Source: Ectothiorhodospira shaposhnikovii (GTDB lineage: Bacteria; Pseudomonadota; Gammaproteobacteria; Ectothiorhodospirales; Ectothiorhodospiraceae). Taken from it: 64,000 nucleotides of DNA. This document shows, in pieces, positions 19,442 to 27,739 of the stretch. Under the pieces are notes generated by a model. The model was not told the DNA's origin, did no database searches, and saw nothing but the letters and a program-made list of their open reading frames with translations. Position 1 is the stretch's first letter; every line of letters begins with the position of its first letter. The stretch is from assembly GCF_022227765.1 (NCBI RefSeq), contig NZ_JAJMLZ010000004.1, forward strand, positions 62,001 through 126,000, read 5' to 3'. Made by a program: the position numbers and the translations under genes.

Positions 19442-21065
19442 ATGCCGCCTTCCTTCCAAGCAACCCCATCCCGGCCAGATCAAAGTCGGCGCCAGGGGGC
19501 AAGATGTTCTCGACAAAGCCCTCGGTGGCCTCGACAATGGCGCGTCTCGTTGCGCCGTGCTCCTTCAGGTGCGCGTTGTGACTGTCGCTAAAGTCCACCA
19601 CCAGAGCCACGTTGGGACCGCACTTCTTGCGTCTCAGACCACGGCCAATACGCTGTCTCAGGGCAACCTCAGCCTTGCCGCCGCCGGCCAGAACTACAAG
19701 GCCCACTGCCGGCACGTCCACGCCCACATCGAGAATGGTGGACCCGATCAGCACCTGCAGCGAGCCATCTCCAAGGGCGCCCAAAGCGGCCCGCCGCTGC
19801 TCCTGCTCGTGCTTGCCGTAGATGAATTGAGCGCGGATTCCGGCCCTCTCCATCATGTCCTGCAGGATTTCACCGTGGCGCTGATGCTGAACCAGGACCA
19901 TGGATGGCATGTTCAGCTTCGAGGCTCTGAGGCATTCCTTGACGATAGCAAGGTTTCGCTCCTTGTTTTCCACGATGCCGATACGATAGGCGCGCTGCCA
20001 CGGCGTTGTCCGATAGAGCTTGTCAGGTTTTGGCAGGTCCACATACTTGAAGAAGGGCTTTGCCAGGATGCCACGGTCAATCAGCATTTTTTCGCTGATC
20101 CTGATGCCGACCTGACCGGCCACCGCCATCAGGCGCATATTGGCTTCTTCGTCCTGGCGCATGAAGGGTGTCGCGGTCAGGGCGAGTCGGTAATGCGCGT
20201 TCTTGCAGGCGTTGAGGATGTCGTAATAGCCAGAGGCCGATGCTTCGTGGGCCTCTTCCAGAATCACAAACTCAAAGTAGGCCAAAATCCGCTTGACCAG
20301 TGCGCGTCTATCCTCGTGCGCCTTCATCTTGGCCTGAATCTGCCGCTTCATCGCCTCAACTGGCATCTCCTTGTACGCAACACCTTCCTTGAGTGCCTTG
20401 GCCTGAGCCTTGAGATTTTCACCCTTCATTCGTTCAAGCTCTGCCTTGGGGTCAAAGGGCAGGAGCCGGGCGATCAGCGTCTGAACCATAGCCACATTGA
20501 ACCCCTTTCTCGGGGACCACTCGCTGTCGCCCATGACGCCGGCCTTGATTTTGAAAGCCTCTTCAAAGGCATCCTTCATTTGGTACATCAGCACCGAACG
20601 GGTGGTGAGAAACAGGGCAGGGCGCTTGATTCTTGCGTAAGCGAGGCGACAAATCCGACTCTTGCCCCCTCCGGTGGCGACCTGGGCAATTATCCGCCCG
20701 TGTCTCTCCAGACGCCTCACCGTTTCCATCTGATAGTCGTACTTGGGATCGTCGCCAAAGGTGTCGATGACCGGATTCTCCGGCCCCAGTGGCTCCGGCA
20801 GCGGCTTTCTGACGATCTGCACGACATAGCCGCGCCCTGACAGCTTCTCTTGCACATACCCAACGAAACCTGCTGGGAAAGTGCCCTGACGGAAGTCGAA
20901 GAAGGTGCTGCGACCATCCCAGTTGCCGCTTTTGAAGGCTCCAGAATGCTCGGCACCATTGACTCGATAGGAAAGCAGGGTTGACACCTCCAGCTTGATC
21001 TCCCTTGATGGGTTTACCAATTTGGCGGTGACTGCGTTATGCGCAATTTGAAGGACTTGACTCAT
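19440..21065 (-). CDS. UvsW-like SF2 DNA helicase, 541 aa
   Basis: ATP-dependent helicase of the DEAD/DEAH type. Walker A is ATGGGKSR (residues about 128-135), motif II is ILEEAHEA (EEAH in place of DEAH), motif III is LTATP, and motif VI is QRIGRGLRRK. The N-terminal 110 residues (SGNWDGRSTFFDFRQGTFPA) fit the UvsW-type N-terminal domain. T4 UvsW unwinds R-loops and branched DNA during recombination-dependent replication; a similar role is inferred. First gene of the minus-strand operon. Confidence 0.88.
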   Translation of the reverse strand: MSQVLQIAHNAVTAKLVNPSREIKLEVSTLLSYRVNGAEHSGAFKSGNWDGRSTFFDFRQGTFPAGFVGYVQEKLSGRGYVVQIVRKPLPEPLGPENPVIDTFGDDPKYDYQMETVRRLERHGRIIAQVATGGGKSRICRLAYARIKRPALFLTTRSVLMYQMKDAFEEAFKIKAGVMGDSEWSPRKGFNVAMVQTLIARLLPFDPKAELERMKGENLKAQAKALKEGVAYKEMPVEAMKRQIQAKMKAHEDRRALVKRILAYFEFVILEEAHEASASGYYDILNACKNAHYRLALTATPFMRQDEEANMRLMAVAGQVGIRISEKMLIDRGILAKPFFKYVDLPKPDKLYRTTPWQRAYRIGIVENKERNLAIVKECLRASKLNMPSMVLVQHQRHGEILQDMMERAGIRAQFIYGKHEQEQRRAALGALGDGSLQVLIGSTILDVGVDVPAVGLVVLAGGGKAEVALRQRIGRGLRRKKCGPNVALVVDFSDSHNAHLKEHGATRRAIVEATEGFVENILPPGADFDLAGMGLLGRKAA

Positions 21066-21101
21066 CGCTGGTTTGCCTGTAGGAATCTTGTCGTATAAGA
21101 T

Positions 21102-21117
21102 AAGTCACCAGTAGGTT
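21102..21117. promoter_or_regulatory. Dyad operator in divergent promoter region, 2 mismatches
   Basis: AAGTCACCAGTAGGTT lies between the divergent helicase gene (minus) and first ParB-like gene (plus). On the minus strand TTATAC follows at about 21098-21093. Confidence 0.5.
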
Positions 21118-21131
21118 ATCTGTCACCCATT

Positions 21132-21827
21132 ATGATGGAACGAAAATCCTTGCAGATCGCAAATATGCAACTGTCGCAAGCTGATCCCAAAACCTTGCTT
21201 CCAAACCCGTTCAACCCCAACGTGGTGACGCCGGAAAACGAAGAAAAACTCTCTGCCAGCGTTGACCGGCTGAGCATGTTCAAGCCGATTCTGGTTCGCA
21301 CCCTTGAGAGCGGTCGCCTTGAAATTCTGGGCGGACACCATCGCAATGTGATTGCCATTCGCAAGGGCTTTGAAAGCGTGCCGATTCTGAACCTTGGCAA
21401 GATTTCTGACGACAAGGCCAAGGAAATCGCCCTGATTGACAACAGTCGATATGGCGCGGACGACTCCCAGAAGCTCTCCGAAATCCTTTCTGAACTTGGC
21501 AGTCCGGAAGAGTTGGCCACCTTTATGCCTTTCAGCCAGGTCGATTTTGAGTCGATCTTCTCAAGCACAAGTATAGAGCTGGAAGACTTAGGCATCGAAG
21601 ACGACGAAGAGCCTACCCATATCGAATTTCCGACCCTGCCGAAGATTCAGACCCACCAAGTCATGCGCTTCAAGGTGCCATCCGAAGATGCCGCGAGGGT
21701 GTCCGAGGTGCTGGAGCGCATCATGAAAACTCAAGGCTTCACCGAACAGGACTCGCTGACCAATGCCGGCGATGCCCTGGTGTGGCTGATTACCAACGCC
21801 GTAGAGACTGAAGATGGACAAGTTTGA
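21132..21827 (+). CDS. ParB-like domain protein, 231 aa
   Basis: Residues about 15-105 fit the ParB/sulfiredoxin N-terminal fold: NPFNPNVVTPENEEKLSASV, then ILGGHHRNVIAIRKGFESVP and KEIALIDNSRYGADD. GGHHR stands where partition ParB has GERR, so CTP or nucleotide handling may differ. The C-terminal 100 residues are acidic and unassigned. No obvious ribosome-binding site precedes ATGATG. First gene of a tightly overlapped operon to 25438. Confidence 0.85.
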   Translation: MMERKSLQIANMQLSQADPKTLLPNPFNPNVVTPENEEKLSASVDRLSMFKPILVRTLESGRLEILGGHHRNVIAIRKGFESVPILNLGKISDDKAKEIALIDNSRYGADDSQKLSEILSELGSPEELATFMPFSQVDFESIFSSTSIELEDLGIEDDEEPTHIEFPTLPKIQTHQVMRFKVPSEDAARVSEVLERIMKTQGFTEQDSLTNAGDALVWLITNAVETEDGQV

Positions 21828-21942
21828 CGAGTGCCACGACTGCGATAACCGACACACCGACCTTTGCGAAGAGTGTCACGCTGGCGAGTTTTTCGAGGAG
21901 CGCGAAGAAGAGAGTCCCTTTGACTGCTTGGAGGCCGCATGA
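21814..21942 (+). CDS. Small zinc-ribbon protein, 42 aa
   Basis: Overlaps the end of the ParB-like gene by 14 bases and the next start by four. CHDCDNRHTDLCEECH has two CxxC pairs separated by eight residues, a compact zinc ribbon, and the rest is acidic. Its position between two ParB-like genes suggests it acts with them; function unknown. Confidence 0.65.
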   Translation: MDKFDECHDCDNRHTDLCEECHAGEFFEEREEESPFDCLEAA

Positions 21943-22601
21943 GCCAGCAGCTTGAGTCGTGGGACATTGGCAGGCTGATCCCTTACGAGAAGAACGCCAA
22001 AAAGCACACGCCGGAGAAGATCAACAAGCTGGCCAATGCCATTCGTGAGTTTGGCTGGGACCAGCCCATCGTCGTTGATAAGGACGGCGTGATCATCAAG
22101 GGCCACGGCCGGCGCCTGGCCGCCCTGCAGCTTGGCATGACCAAGGTGCCGGTACTGGTTCGGCGCGATCTGACGCCGGAGCAGGTCAAAGCTGCCCGTC
22201 TGTCGGACAACCGGGTGGCTTACGGTGAAATCGACGCCGATCTGCTGCAGGAGGAATTGCGCAGCCTGCAGAGCGCCGCCTTTGATCTTGGCGTGATTGG
22301 CTTCGACGAAAAAGAGCTGTCCTTCCTGACCGAAGAATTGACCGAAATGGATCTGGATTCCCTGGTGGAAGACCTGAATGCCGAGGTCAATGAGCAGGCT
22401 CAGGCCGGTGATCGTCACGTCAAGGATGCCAAGGAGCGCACAGTCAAGCTGCAAGAGGCGTTCGGATTCTCCGGCTTCACCATCGAACAGGCCCGCGTCG
22501 TTACCCGCTTCATGAGCCAACTGGAGAGCGAGTCCGGAAAGAGCGGCGCCGAGGCGCTGGTTGAGTTTGTTCAGGGGCTGGTGGAGGCGTCATGGAACTG
22601 A
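21939..22601 (+). CDS. ParB-like domain protein, 220 aa
   Basis: Clear ParB-type N-terminal domain: LIPYEKNAKKHTPEKINKLA, FGWDQPIVVDKDGVIIKGHG followed by RRLAALQLG, and RLSDNRVAYGEID. This subtype, with GHGRR, is common beside phage DNA methyltransferases and other modification genes. C-terminal half acidic and helical. Overlaps the zinc-ribbon gene and the ATPase gene. Confidence 0.9.
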   Translation: MSQQLESWDIGRLIPYEKNAKKHTPEKINKLANAIREFGWDQPIVVDKDGVIIKGHGRRLAALQLGMTKVPVLVRRDLTPEQVKAARLSDNRVAYGEIDADLLQEELRSLQSAAFDLGVIGFDEKELSFLTEELTEMDLDSLVEDLNAEVNEQAQAGDRHVKDAKERTVKLQEAFGFSGFTIEQARVVTRFMSQLESESGKSGAEALVEFVQGLVEASWN

Positions 22602-23236
22602 CCATCACCAAGAAGTTCAGCTCCACGGCGGAACGCTCGCCAAGAGTGCTTGAGGTGGCCGAAGCCTTTGGTCTGGGCCTGGCTGAAAAGGAATTTGTGA
22701 TCTACGACGACCTGAAGCTGGAGATTCGCCAGGGCGACGTGGTGTATGTCACCGGCCAGTCAGGGTCCGGCAAGTCGATCATCCTGCGCGAGATCGAGCA
22801 GGAGATGGTCAAGCACGGTGCCAAGGTGGCCAACATCGACATGGTGCCCATGGAAAGCCGCGCCTTGATTGATCAGGTGGGCACCGACATGGCCGATGCC
22901 ATCCGTCTGCTGTCTCTGGCCGGCCTCAATGACGCCTACCTGTTCATCCGCAAGCCAGAAGAACTCTCCGACGGCCAAAAGTACCGATTCCGGCTGGCCA
23001 AGCTGATCGAGTCTGGATCAACCGTGTGGGTGGCCGACGAGTTTACTGCCACTCTGGATCGGATCACCGCAGCCGTGGTCGCCTTCAATCTGCAGAAGAT
23101 CGCCCGCAAGGTCGGGGCCACGGTCATCGTTGCCACCACCCACATGGACCTTCGGGAAAGTCTCCAGCCCTCCCTGTACATCGAGAAGTATTACCGGGAC
23201 CGCCTGCATGTCGAGCGGCCCGTGGAGCAAAAGTGA
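22592..23236 (+). CDS. ABC-type ATPase, soluble, 214 aa
   Basis: Walker A GQSGSGKS (residues about 55-62), ABC signature LSDGQKYRFRLAKL, Walker B VWVADEFTATLDR and a switch His in ATTHMD, all in order. There is no membrane partner, so it is not a transporter but a soluble ABC ATPase coupled to the ParB-like and GNAT proteins. Its start overlaps the previous stop by 10 bases. Possible role: energy-dependent step or DNA engagement in a modification reaction (inference). Confidence 0.88.
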   Translation: MELTITKKFSSTAERSPRVLEVAEAFGLGLAEKEFVIYDDLKLEIRQGDVVYVTGQSGSGKSIILREIEQEMVKHGAKVANIDMVPMESRALIDQVGTDMADAIRLLSLAGLNDAYLFIRKPEELSDGQKYRFRLAKLIESGSTVWVADEFTATLDRITAAVVAFNLQKIARKVGATVIVATTHMDLRESLQPSLYIEKYYRDRLHVERPVEQK

Positions 23237-23610
23237 TGAACGACAACCAAATTGAGCAGGAAATCCAGGCCAAAGGGCTTAACGCCCCCCGCGTGACGCC
23301 CGAGGATATCGAGGCGAACATCGTGGCCGAGCACTTCTTCACTGCGCTCGACGGTCGGGCCGGCGCCATTCATGCAGAAACTTACGTTGGACGCGAAGCG
23401 CCTTGCGCTGACGACAGTGATCTGGCTTCGCTGGGCTTGCTGACCTTCTGCGTTTTGGTTTTGCGCAATGGATTCACCGTTACCGGAGAGTCGGCCTGCG
23501 CCTCGCCGGAGAACTTCGATGCCGACCTGGGCCGAAAGCGTGCCCGGATGAACGCTGTTCAGAAGGTGTGGCCTCTGATGGGGTATGCGCTGAAGGAGAA
23601 GTTGGCATGA
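23236..23610 (+). CDS. Phage gp49/gp66-like protein, 124 aa
   Basis: Start at 23236 overlaps the previous stop (TGATG). The pattern LTFCVLVLRNGFTVTGESAC, then DADLGRKRARMNAVQKVWPL and MGYALKEKL matches the widespread Phage_gp49_66 family, whose function is not established. Family members are common among early genes of temperate and lytic phages. Confidence 0.85.
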   Translation: MNDNQIEQEIQAKGLNAPRVTPEDIEANIVAEHFFTALDGRAGAIHAETYVGREAPCADDSDLASLGLLTFCVLVLRNGFTVTGESACASPENFDADLGRKRARMNAVQKVWPLMGYALKEKLA

Positions 23611-23897
23611 AATTTCAGGCAGCCTACAGCTATTTGAAGCGCGGCCATGCGATTGCCCTGCCGGAGTGGGGTGGGTTTTGGAGGTGGAACAACGAAACCA
23701 AATCCATCGACATGCACAGGCGCAATGGTCAGGTGATGGACCTTCGTAGCACGGAGGATCTGGATTACACCCTGTCCTTTATGTTCCGAGACGACTGGGT
23801 GCTGGTGAAGTGCGCTGGCGAGACGGAGCACGTCAAAAACCGAGAGGCCGTGGATGCGGATACGGACAACTTCCCGGCAGGGTGGGAATCCGCATGA
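23607..23897 (+). CDS. DUF2829 (Tad2-like) protein, 96 aa
   Basis: Start at 23607 is chosen for its ATGA overlap with the previous stop. The family pattern is present: MKFQAAYSYLKRGHAIALPE, W-x-x-x-x-x-W, SIDMHRRNGQVMDLRST and FRDDWVLV (typical DUF2829 has a hydrophobic-D-x-DW end). The DUF2829 phage protein Tad2 sequesters the signalling molecule of Thoeris defence. The match here is by pattern only, and binding residues were not checked. Coupled to the RyR gene. Confidence 0.75.
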   Translation: MKFQAAYSYLKRGHAIALPEWGGFWRWNNETKSIDMHRRNGQVMDLRSTEDLDYTLSFMFRDDWVLVKCAGETEHVKNREAVDADTDNFPAGWESA

Positions 23898-24274
23898 TCA
23901 GCGTCGAAGACGTTGCCAAGGTCGCCCATGAGGTCAACCGGGCCTACTGTCTGGCTGCGACCAACGACGACACTCAAAAGCCATGGGAAGAGACGCCGCA
24001 GTGGCTGCGCGAGTCGGTCATTGCCGGAGTAAGGTTTCATCTGACCAACCCACAGGCCGGCCCCGAGGCCAGCCACGAAAACTGGCTTGAGTACAAAAGA
24101 GCCGAAGGCTGGCGGTACGGCCACCGCAAGGACGAGGCCAAGAAGCTGCATCCTTGCATGATTCCCTTTGTCGATCTGCCACGCTCCCAGCAGACCAAGG
24201 ATCACCTGTTCCGGGCCGTTGTTCATGCCCTGATGGACAAGATCAACGAGAAGCCCGTAGAGGCGCGAAACTGA
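23894..24274 (+). CDS. RyR-domain protein, 126 aa
   Basis: Start at 23894, overlapping the preceding stop as ATGA. The ryanodine-receptor repeat pattern is complete: VEDVAKVAHEVNRAYCLAAT, W-x-x-x-P, NPQAGPEASHENWLEYKRAE followed by GWRYG, then KKLHPCMIPFVDLP and KDHLFRAVVHAL. RyR domains in prokaryotes and phages are thought to bind nucleotides. Coupling to a Tad2-like gene suggests a joint role in nucleotide sensing or sequestration (inference). Confidence 0.88.
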   Translation: MISVEDVAKVAHEVNRAYCLAATNDDTQKPWEETPQWLRESVIAGVRFHLTNPQAGPEASHENWLEYKRAEGWRYGHRKDEAKKLHPCMIPFVDLPRSQQTKDHLFRAVVHALMDKINEKPVEARN

Positions 24275-24275
24275 C

Positions 24276-25163
24276 ATGATCTTGACCGAGACAGCAGACA
24301 TTCTTGTGGAGCGCCCCGAGACGTTCTCAGGGGCTTTCCCGTTGCTTTCCGGCATGTATGTTGAGCGCGGAACGAACGATGACTGGAAGGCGCTGCAGGA
24401 ACTGCACTACAAGGGCGAAGGCCGGGTGCTGGGCCGGGTGTATCGCTGCATGTTGGATGGCCAACTGGTCGGCGTGGCCATGATGTCTTCCCCGCGCCTG
24501 CTGCTGTCTGGCCGCCATGATGTCTTCCCCAAGCTCAGAAATGGCCAGGACACCCACCTGGTCAACGTCCACCGGGCAAAGTTCGTCAACCGGCACTTTG
24601 TTCTCAACTCGCGGATCGTGGTGGACACCATGTTCCGGGCCGCCGGTGTGTCCTATCGGTTTCTCAACCTGGTAGCCAGAATGGAAGGCAAGTCCTTCGT
24701 TGAAATCCAGTCCTCAATGAGCCGGTTCAATCCCTTTGCCATTCGGGCCGGATTTCAATTCGCCAAGCCAAAGCACTCCAACGCCTACGAGAAGGGCCTG
24801 ACCTTGATCACGCGGCACTTCGACAGCCACCCGGCGGATGCGCTGGGCATCCTGGCCGAGATCGAGGCGATGCCCGAGGCGTACCGGGAGCGTGTGCTTG
24901 ATGAGCTGCGCCTGTTCTACCTGAAGAACTCGGCCCGAGAGCAAACCGGGACCAACCTGCATGGACCGAACCTTGAGCGCATCAAGACCTACAGCAACAC
25001 CCGTCTAATCAAGAGTCTCGTTCAGCTTGTGTTCTCCACCCCCATGTACGGCGTCTATCGCAATCCGGACGCTGGCAAGGCACTGCCGGAGCGCCTGCCG
25101 CTGCTGGCATTTGACAACCAAAAACCCAGCGAGCCGCTGGATCTTCAGCGAATCAAAGCATGA
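24276..25163 (+). CDS. Mom-like GNAT-fold protein, 295 aa
   Basis: The GNAT-type core (residues about 15-165) includes LQELHYKGEGR, MLDGQLVGVAMMSSP, VNVHRAKFVNRHFVLNSRIV and SMSRFNPFAIRAGFQFA. This resembles Mu Mom and relatives, which alter adenine in phage DNA, more than ordinary acetyltransferases. The C-terminal 130 residues are helical and unassigned. Its position with ParB-like and ABC ATPase genes supports a DNA-modification role. Assignment is by pattern; substrate unknown. Confidence 0.7.
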   Translation: MILTETADILVERPETFSGAFPLLSGMYVERGTNDDWKALQELHYKGEGRVLGRVYRCMLDGQLVGVAMMSSPRLLLSGRHDVFPKLRNGQDTHLVNVHRAKFVNRHFVLNSRIVVDTMFRAAGVSYRFLNLVARMEGKSFVEIQSSMSRFNPFAIRAGFQFAKPKHSNAYEKGLTLITRHFDSHPADALGILAEIEAMPEAYRERVLDELRLFYLKNSAREQTGTNLHGPNLERIKTYSNTRLIKSLVQLVFSTPMYGVYRNPDAGKALPERLPLLAFDNQKPSEPLDLQRIKA

Positions 25164-25438
25164 CCAAGAAACAGCGGGCCATTCTGATGGTGGTGAACCG
25201 TGGCAATCCGGACGGTTCGTTTGTGGACGTGGACCAGATCATCGAGCGGGTGCCTTATCCCGCGAGAAAGGATGCCATCAAGCTCTCTCTGCGGATTCTG
25301 GAGGGGCACGGCTGCATCCGGAGACTTCCTCTGGAAAAGCGCCGTGGTCAGAAGAGGCGGGTTATTGCCCCAACCCCGAAGGGTATGCAGGTGACGGCGC
25401 CGGCCCTCTCCGCGTCAGAGATCGGCGTGTCCCTGTAG
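25160..25438 (+). CDS. Winged-helix protein, 92 aa
   Basis: ATGA overlap with the GNAT gene. MTKKQRAILMVVNRGNPDGS, then VDQIIERVPYPARKDAIKLS and LRILEGHGCIRRLPLEKRRG fits a small winged helix-turn-helix with a basic wing (KRRGQKRRV). It could regulate the operon or bind DNA for the modification proteins. Last gene before the pac-like region. Confidence 0.7.
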   Translation: MTKKQRAILMVVNRGNPDGSFVDVDQIIERVPYPARKDAIKLSLRILEGHGCIRRLPLEKRRGQKRRVIAPTPKGMQVTAPALSASEIGVSL

Positions 25439-25443
25439 CGCCG

Positions 25444-25471
25444 GCATCTGGGTGCCCCATATGGGGCGTTT
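25444..25471 (+). repeat. CCCATATGGG element, copy 2
   Basis: GCATCTGGGT and CCCCATATGGGGCGTTT match 4592-4619 with small changes, same orientation. It faces copy 3 at 25531-25558 across about 60 bases of AT-rich DNA. Confidence 0.85.
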
Positions 25472-25609
25472 GCGCTCGACGTAGTTTATTGTTTTCTTTG
25501 TTTTAAGAAGTAAGAAGATATTAAATAAAATACAAACCCCCGAAACGCCCCATATGGGTCGCCCCAGACGAAGAGGAAGGATGCGGACCCAAGTTATCGC
25601 CGGAAAGGT
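25472..25609. other. AT-rich, palindrome-flanked region upstream of terminase; candidate packaging site
   Basis: No gene lies between 25439 and 25772. AT-rich DNA (about 25482-25530) sits between two facing CCATATGG elements. Phage pac or cos sites often lie next to the small terminase gene, and this is the most structured DNA there; assignment as pac/cos is inference. Confidence 0.4.
25531..25558 (-). repeat. CCCATATGGG element, copy 3 (inverse)
   Basis: Exact inverse of 4603-4630 over 28 bases. Confidence 0.95.
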
Positions 25610-25650
25610 AAGTAATGAGTGACGATATTTTCAGAAAAAGCAGGTATAAT
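25610..25650 (+). promoter_or_regulatory. Dyad operator and TATAAT upstream of terminase
   Basis: AAGTAATGAGTGACGA (25610-25625, two mismatches), followed by TATAAT at 25645-25650. Together they look like the promoter-operator of the structural gene block. Confidence 0.6.
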
Positions 25651-25772
25651 CACCCCAGACGCGGCGCCTTCCCCCCTTCTTCGTCGCGTCTGACTCTTGA
25701 CACATACCCTCTGCTTACTGGGCGGGCACATCTCCCCCCGCCCATTTTTTTCTTCCTTGAGGTTCCCAGTTA

Positions 25773-26414
25773 ATGCGAGCGCCCGCGCCACGAAAGCCAG
25801 GCAGCTCTTCGCGTCGCCTTGGCGAAGCTGACTGGATTGAAGCTGCGACTCTATGGGAGTCCGGCAATTACACGCTGGAAGACCTCTCCAACCGCTTTGG
25901 TATCAGCAAGGAGGCTCTGTCAAAAGGCTTCAAGAAGCGCGGTTCGGAGAAGGGCGCAAAGTCCAAGGAGTATGCCGAGAAGGTGAAGGCGGCAATCGGC
26001 CGCGCAGCCGAGGAAGAGGCTCTGATTCACGCTCAGCGCGTCATGGAGACGCGGGAAAAGAGCTACGAGTGGATCATGGCCCTGACCAAGATGGCCATGA
26101 GTGAGGCTGTCAGCGCCGCCAAGGCCCGCGTTCCCATCGCCACCAAGCTCGACAACCTCAAGGCCATCGAGAAGGCCATGAACGTGGTTTCCACGGGTTC
26201 CAATGAGCTGTTTCGAGTCCTCAATATCAAGCCTGACGATATTGGCGACGATCAGCTTCCGGAGTTGACCATTTCCGAAATGACCGCAGACGAGATTGCG
26301 GCGGTCCAGCGTGCAGCGTCCGGCGACGATGAGGATCTGGATCTTTCGGATCTTGAGGACGATCTGGATGACTGTATCGAGGGGGATGAGGAAGAAGAGG
26401 AAGTCTCGCCGTGA
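25773..26414 (+). CDS. Terminase small subunit, 213 aa
   Basis: DNA-recognition subunit of the packaging motor. The N-terminal helix-turn-helix is visible (DWIEAATLWESGNYTLEDLS, then NRFGISKEALSKGFKKRG, residues about 18-55). A helical oligomerisation region follows, and a very acidic C-terminus (DDEDLDLSDLEDDLDDCIEG) is probably the large-subunit or DNA-mimic tail. Its stop overlaps the large subunit start (GTGA). Confidence 0.85.
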   Translation: MRAPAPRKPGSSSRRLGEADWIEAATLWESGNYTLEDLSNRFGISKEALSKGFKKRGSEKGAKSKEYAEKVKAAIGRAAEEEALIHAQRVMETREKSYEWIMALTKMAMSEAVSAAKARVPIATKLDNLKAIEKAMNVVSTGSNELFRVLNIKPDDIGDDQLPELTISEMTADEIAAVQRAASGDDEDLDLSDLEDDLDDCIEGDEEEEEVSP

Positions 26415-27682
26415 CTGGACTTCCGCCGGCAACTTCCGTGGCCCAGGCCGTCTCTCTCAGCCTGCATCCAAAGCAGTTCGAGGTATTGCAGGACTCTGCC
26501 AGGTTTAAGGTTGTCGTGGCCGGGCGCAGATTCGGCAAGACGTTCCTAGCCAGAGCCGCCATCATCAAGATGGCAAGAGTTCAGAAGCGTCGAATCTGGT
26601 ACGTCGCACCATCCTATCGCATGGCAAAGCAGATCATGTGGTCTGATCTGCTCGACGCGCTACCGAAAAAATGGATTGTGCGCGTCAATGAAACGGCCAT
26701 GCGAATCGAGCTGATCAACCGCACGGTGATTGAGCTTAAAGGCGCCGACAAGCCCGACAGTTTGCGTGGCGTGGGTCTGCATTTTCTGGTCATGGATGAG
26801 TTTCAGGACATGCGCGGCGACGTGTGGACCAAGGTGCTTCGTCCCACGCTGACCTCCACTGGCGGTCATGCGCTGTTCATTGGGACGCCAAAGAGCTTCA
26901 ATCATCTGTACGAACTTTGGTCACTGGGCCAGAAGGCCGAAATGACCCGGATCGGCCGGTGGAGATCCTGGCAGTTCACCACGGCCATGTCCCCGTTCAT
27001 CCCGGCGGAAGAGCTTGAGGCCGCCAGAAGGGATATGGATGAAAAGAGCTTCCAGCAGGAGTTCGAGGCGTCTTTTTTGTCCATGTCTGGATTGGTCTAC
27101 TACCCATTTGATCGGTCGGTTCATGTGGGCGAGTATCCGTTCAATCCTGCGCTGCCGATTTGGGTGGGTCAGGACTTCAACATTGATCCCATGTCCTCCG
27201 TGATTTTGCAGCCTCAACCTTCCGGCGAAGTATGGGCGGTGGACGAGATTGTGCGCTTCAGCTCCAACACCCAGGACGTTTGTGACGAGTTGGAGCGAAG
27301 GTTTTGGCGTTATCAGAAGCAAATCACCATCTATCCGGACCCGGCTGGTGGCGCAAGACAGCACGCAAGAGGCGAGTCGGACCTGGACATTTTCCGCGAA
27401 CGTGGTTTCAGACGTATCAAGTATCGCCGCAAGCATCCATTTGTGGCCGACCGAGTGAACGCCGTCAACCGCATGTTGAGATCAGGCGATGGCCAGGTGA
27501 GGCTCAGGATAAACCACTCCTGTCGCTCGCTTATTGAGTCGCTTGAGCAGACCATATACAAGCCCGGCAGTCGAGACATCGACAAGTCAGGTGGTCTTGA
27601 GCATTCGACCGATGCGCTGGGATACCCGGTTGAAATTGAATTTCCCTTGCGCAAGATCGAGATTGCCGGCGTGTCCTTGTAG
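26411..27682 (+). CDS. Terminase large subunit, 423 aa
   Basis: ATPase-nuclease of the packaging motor. Walker A is VVAGRRFGKT (residues about 36-45), Walker B is FLVMDEFQD (about 127-135), and the coupling-motif region IGTPKSFNH follows. The C-terminal RNase H-type nuclease has GQDFNIDP and YPDPAGGAR as candidate acidic sites. Length is typical. GTG start overlapping terS. Confidence 0.93.
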   Translation: MTGLPPATSVAQAVSLSLHPKQFEVLQDSARFKVVVAGRRFGKTFLARAAIIKMARVQKRRIWYVAPSYRMAKQIMWSDLLDALPKKWIVRVNETAMRIELINRTVIELKGADKPDSLRGVGLHFLVMDEFQDMRGDVWTKVLRPTLTSTGGHALFIGTPKSFNHLYELWSLGQKAEMTRIGRWRSWQFTTAMSPFIPAEELEAARRDMDEKSFQQEFEASFLSMSGLVYYPFDRSVHVGEYPFNPALPIWVGQDFNIDPMSSVILQPQPSGEVWAVDEIVRFSSNTQDVCDELERRFWRYQKQITIYPDPAGGARQHARGESDLDIFRERGFRRIKYRRKHPFVADRVNAVNRMLRSGDGQVRLRINHSCRSLIESLEQTIYKPGSRDIDKSGGLEHSTDALGYPVEIEFPLRKIEIAGVSL

Positions 27683-27694
27683 GCTTGACATAAT

Positions 27695-27719
27695 AAGTAA
27701 GTGGTTACTAAACTATAAT
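27695..27719 (+). promoter_or_regulatory. Dyad operator between TTGACA and TAAACT/TATAAT
   Basis: TTGACA at 27685-27690, then AAGTAAGTGGTTACTA (27695-27710, one mismatch), then TAAACT at 27709 (18-base spacing from TTGACA) and TATAAT at 27714-27719. This is the clearest case of the dyad sitting between -35 and -10. It drives the portal gene at 27740. Confidence 0.75.
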
Positions 27720-27739
27720 CATTCTTCCAGAGAAAAACC

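Noticed and set aside
19395-20840. Plus-strand open frame of 481 codons opposite the helicase
   Set aside because: The opposite strand encodes all SF2 helicase motifs; the plus frame has no recognisable domain.
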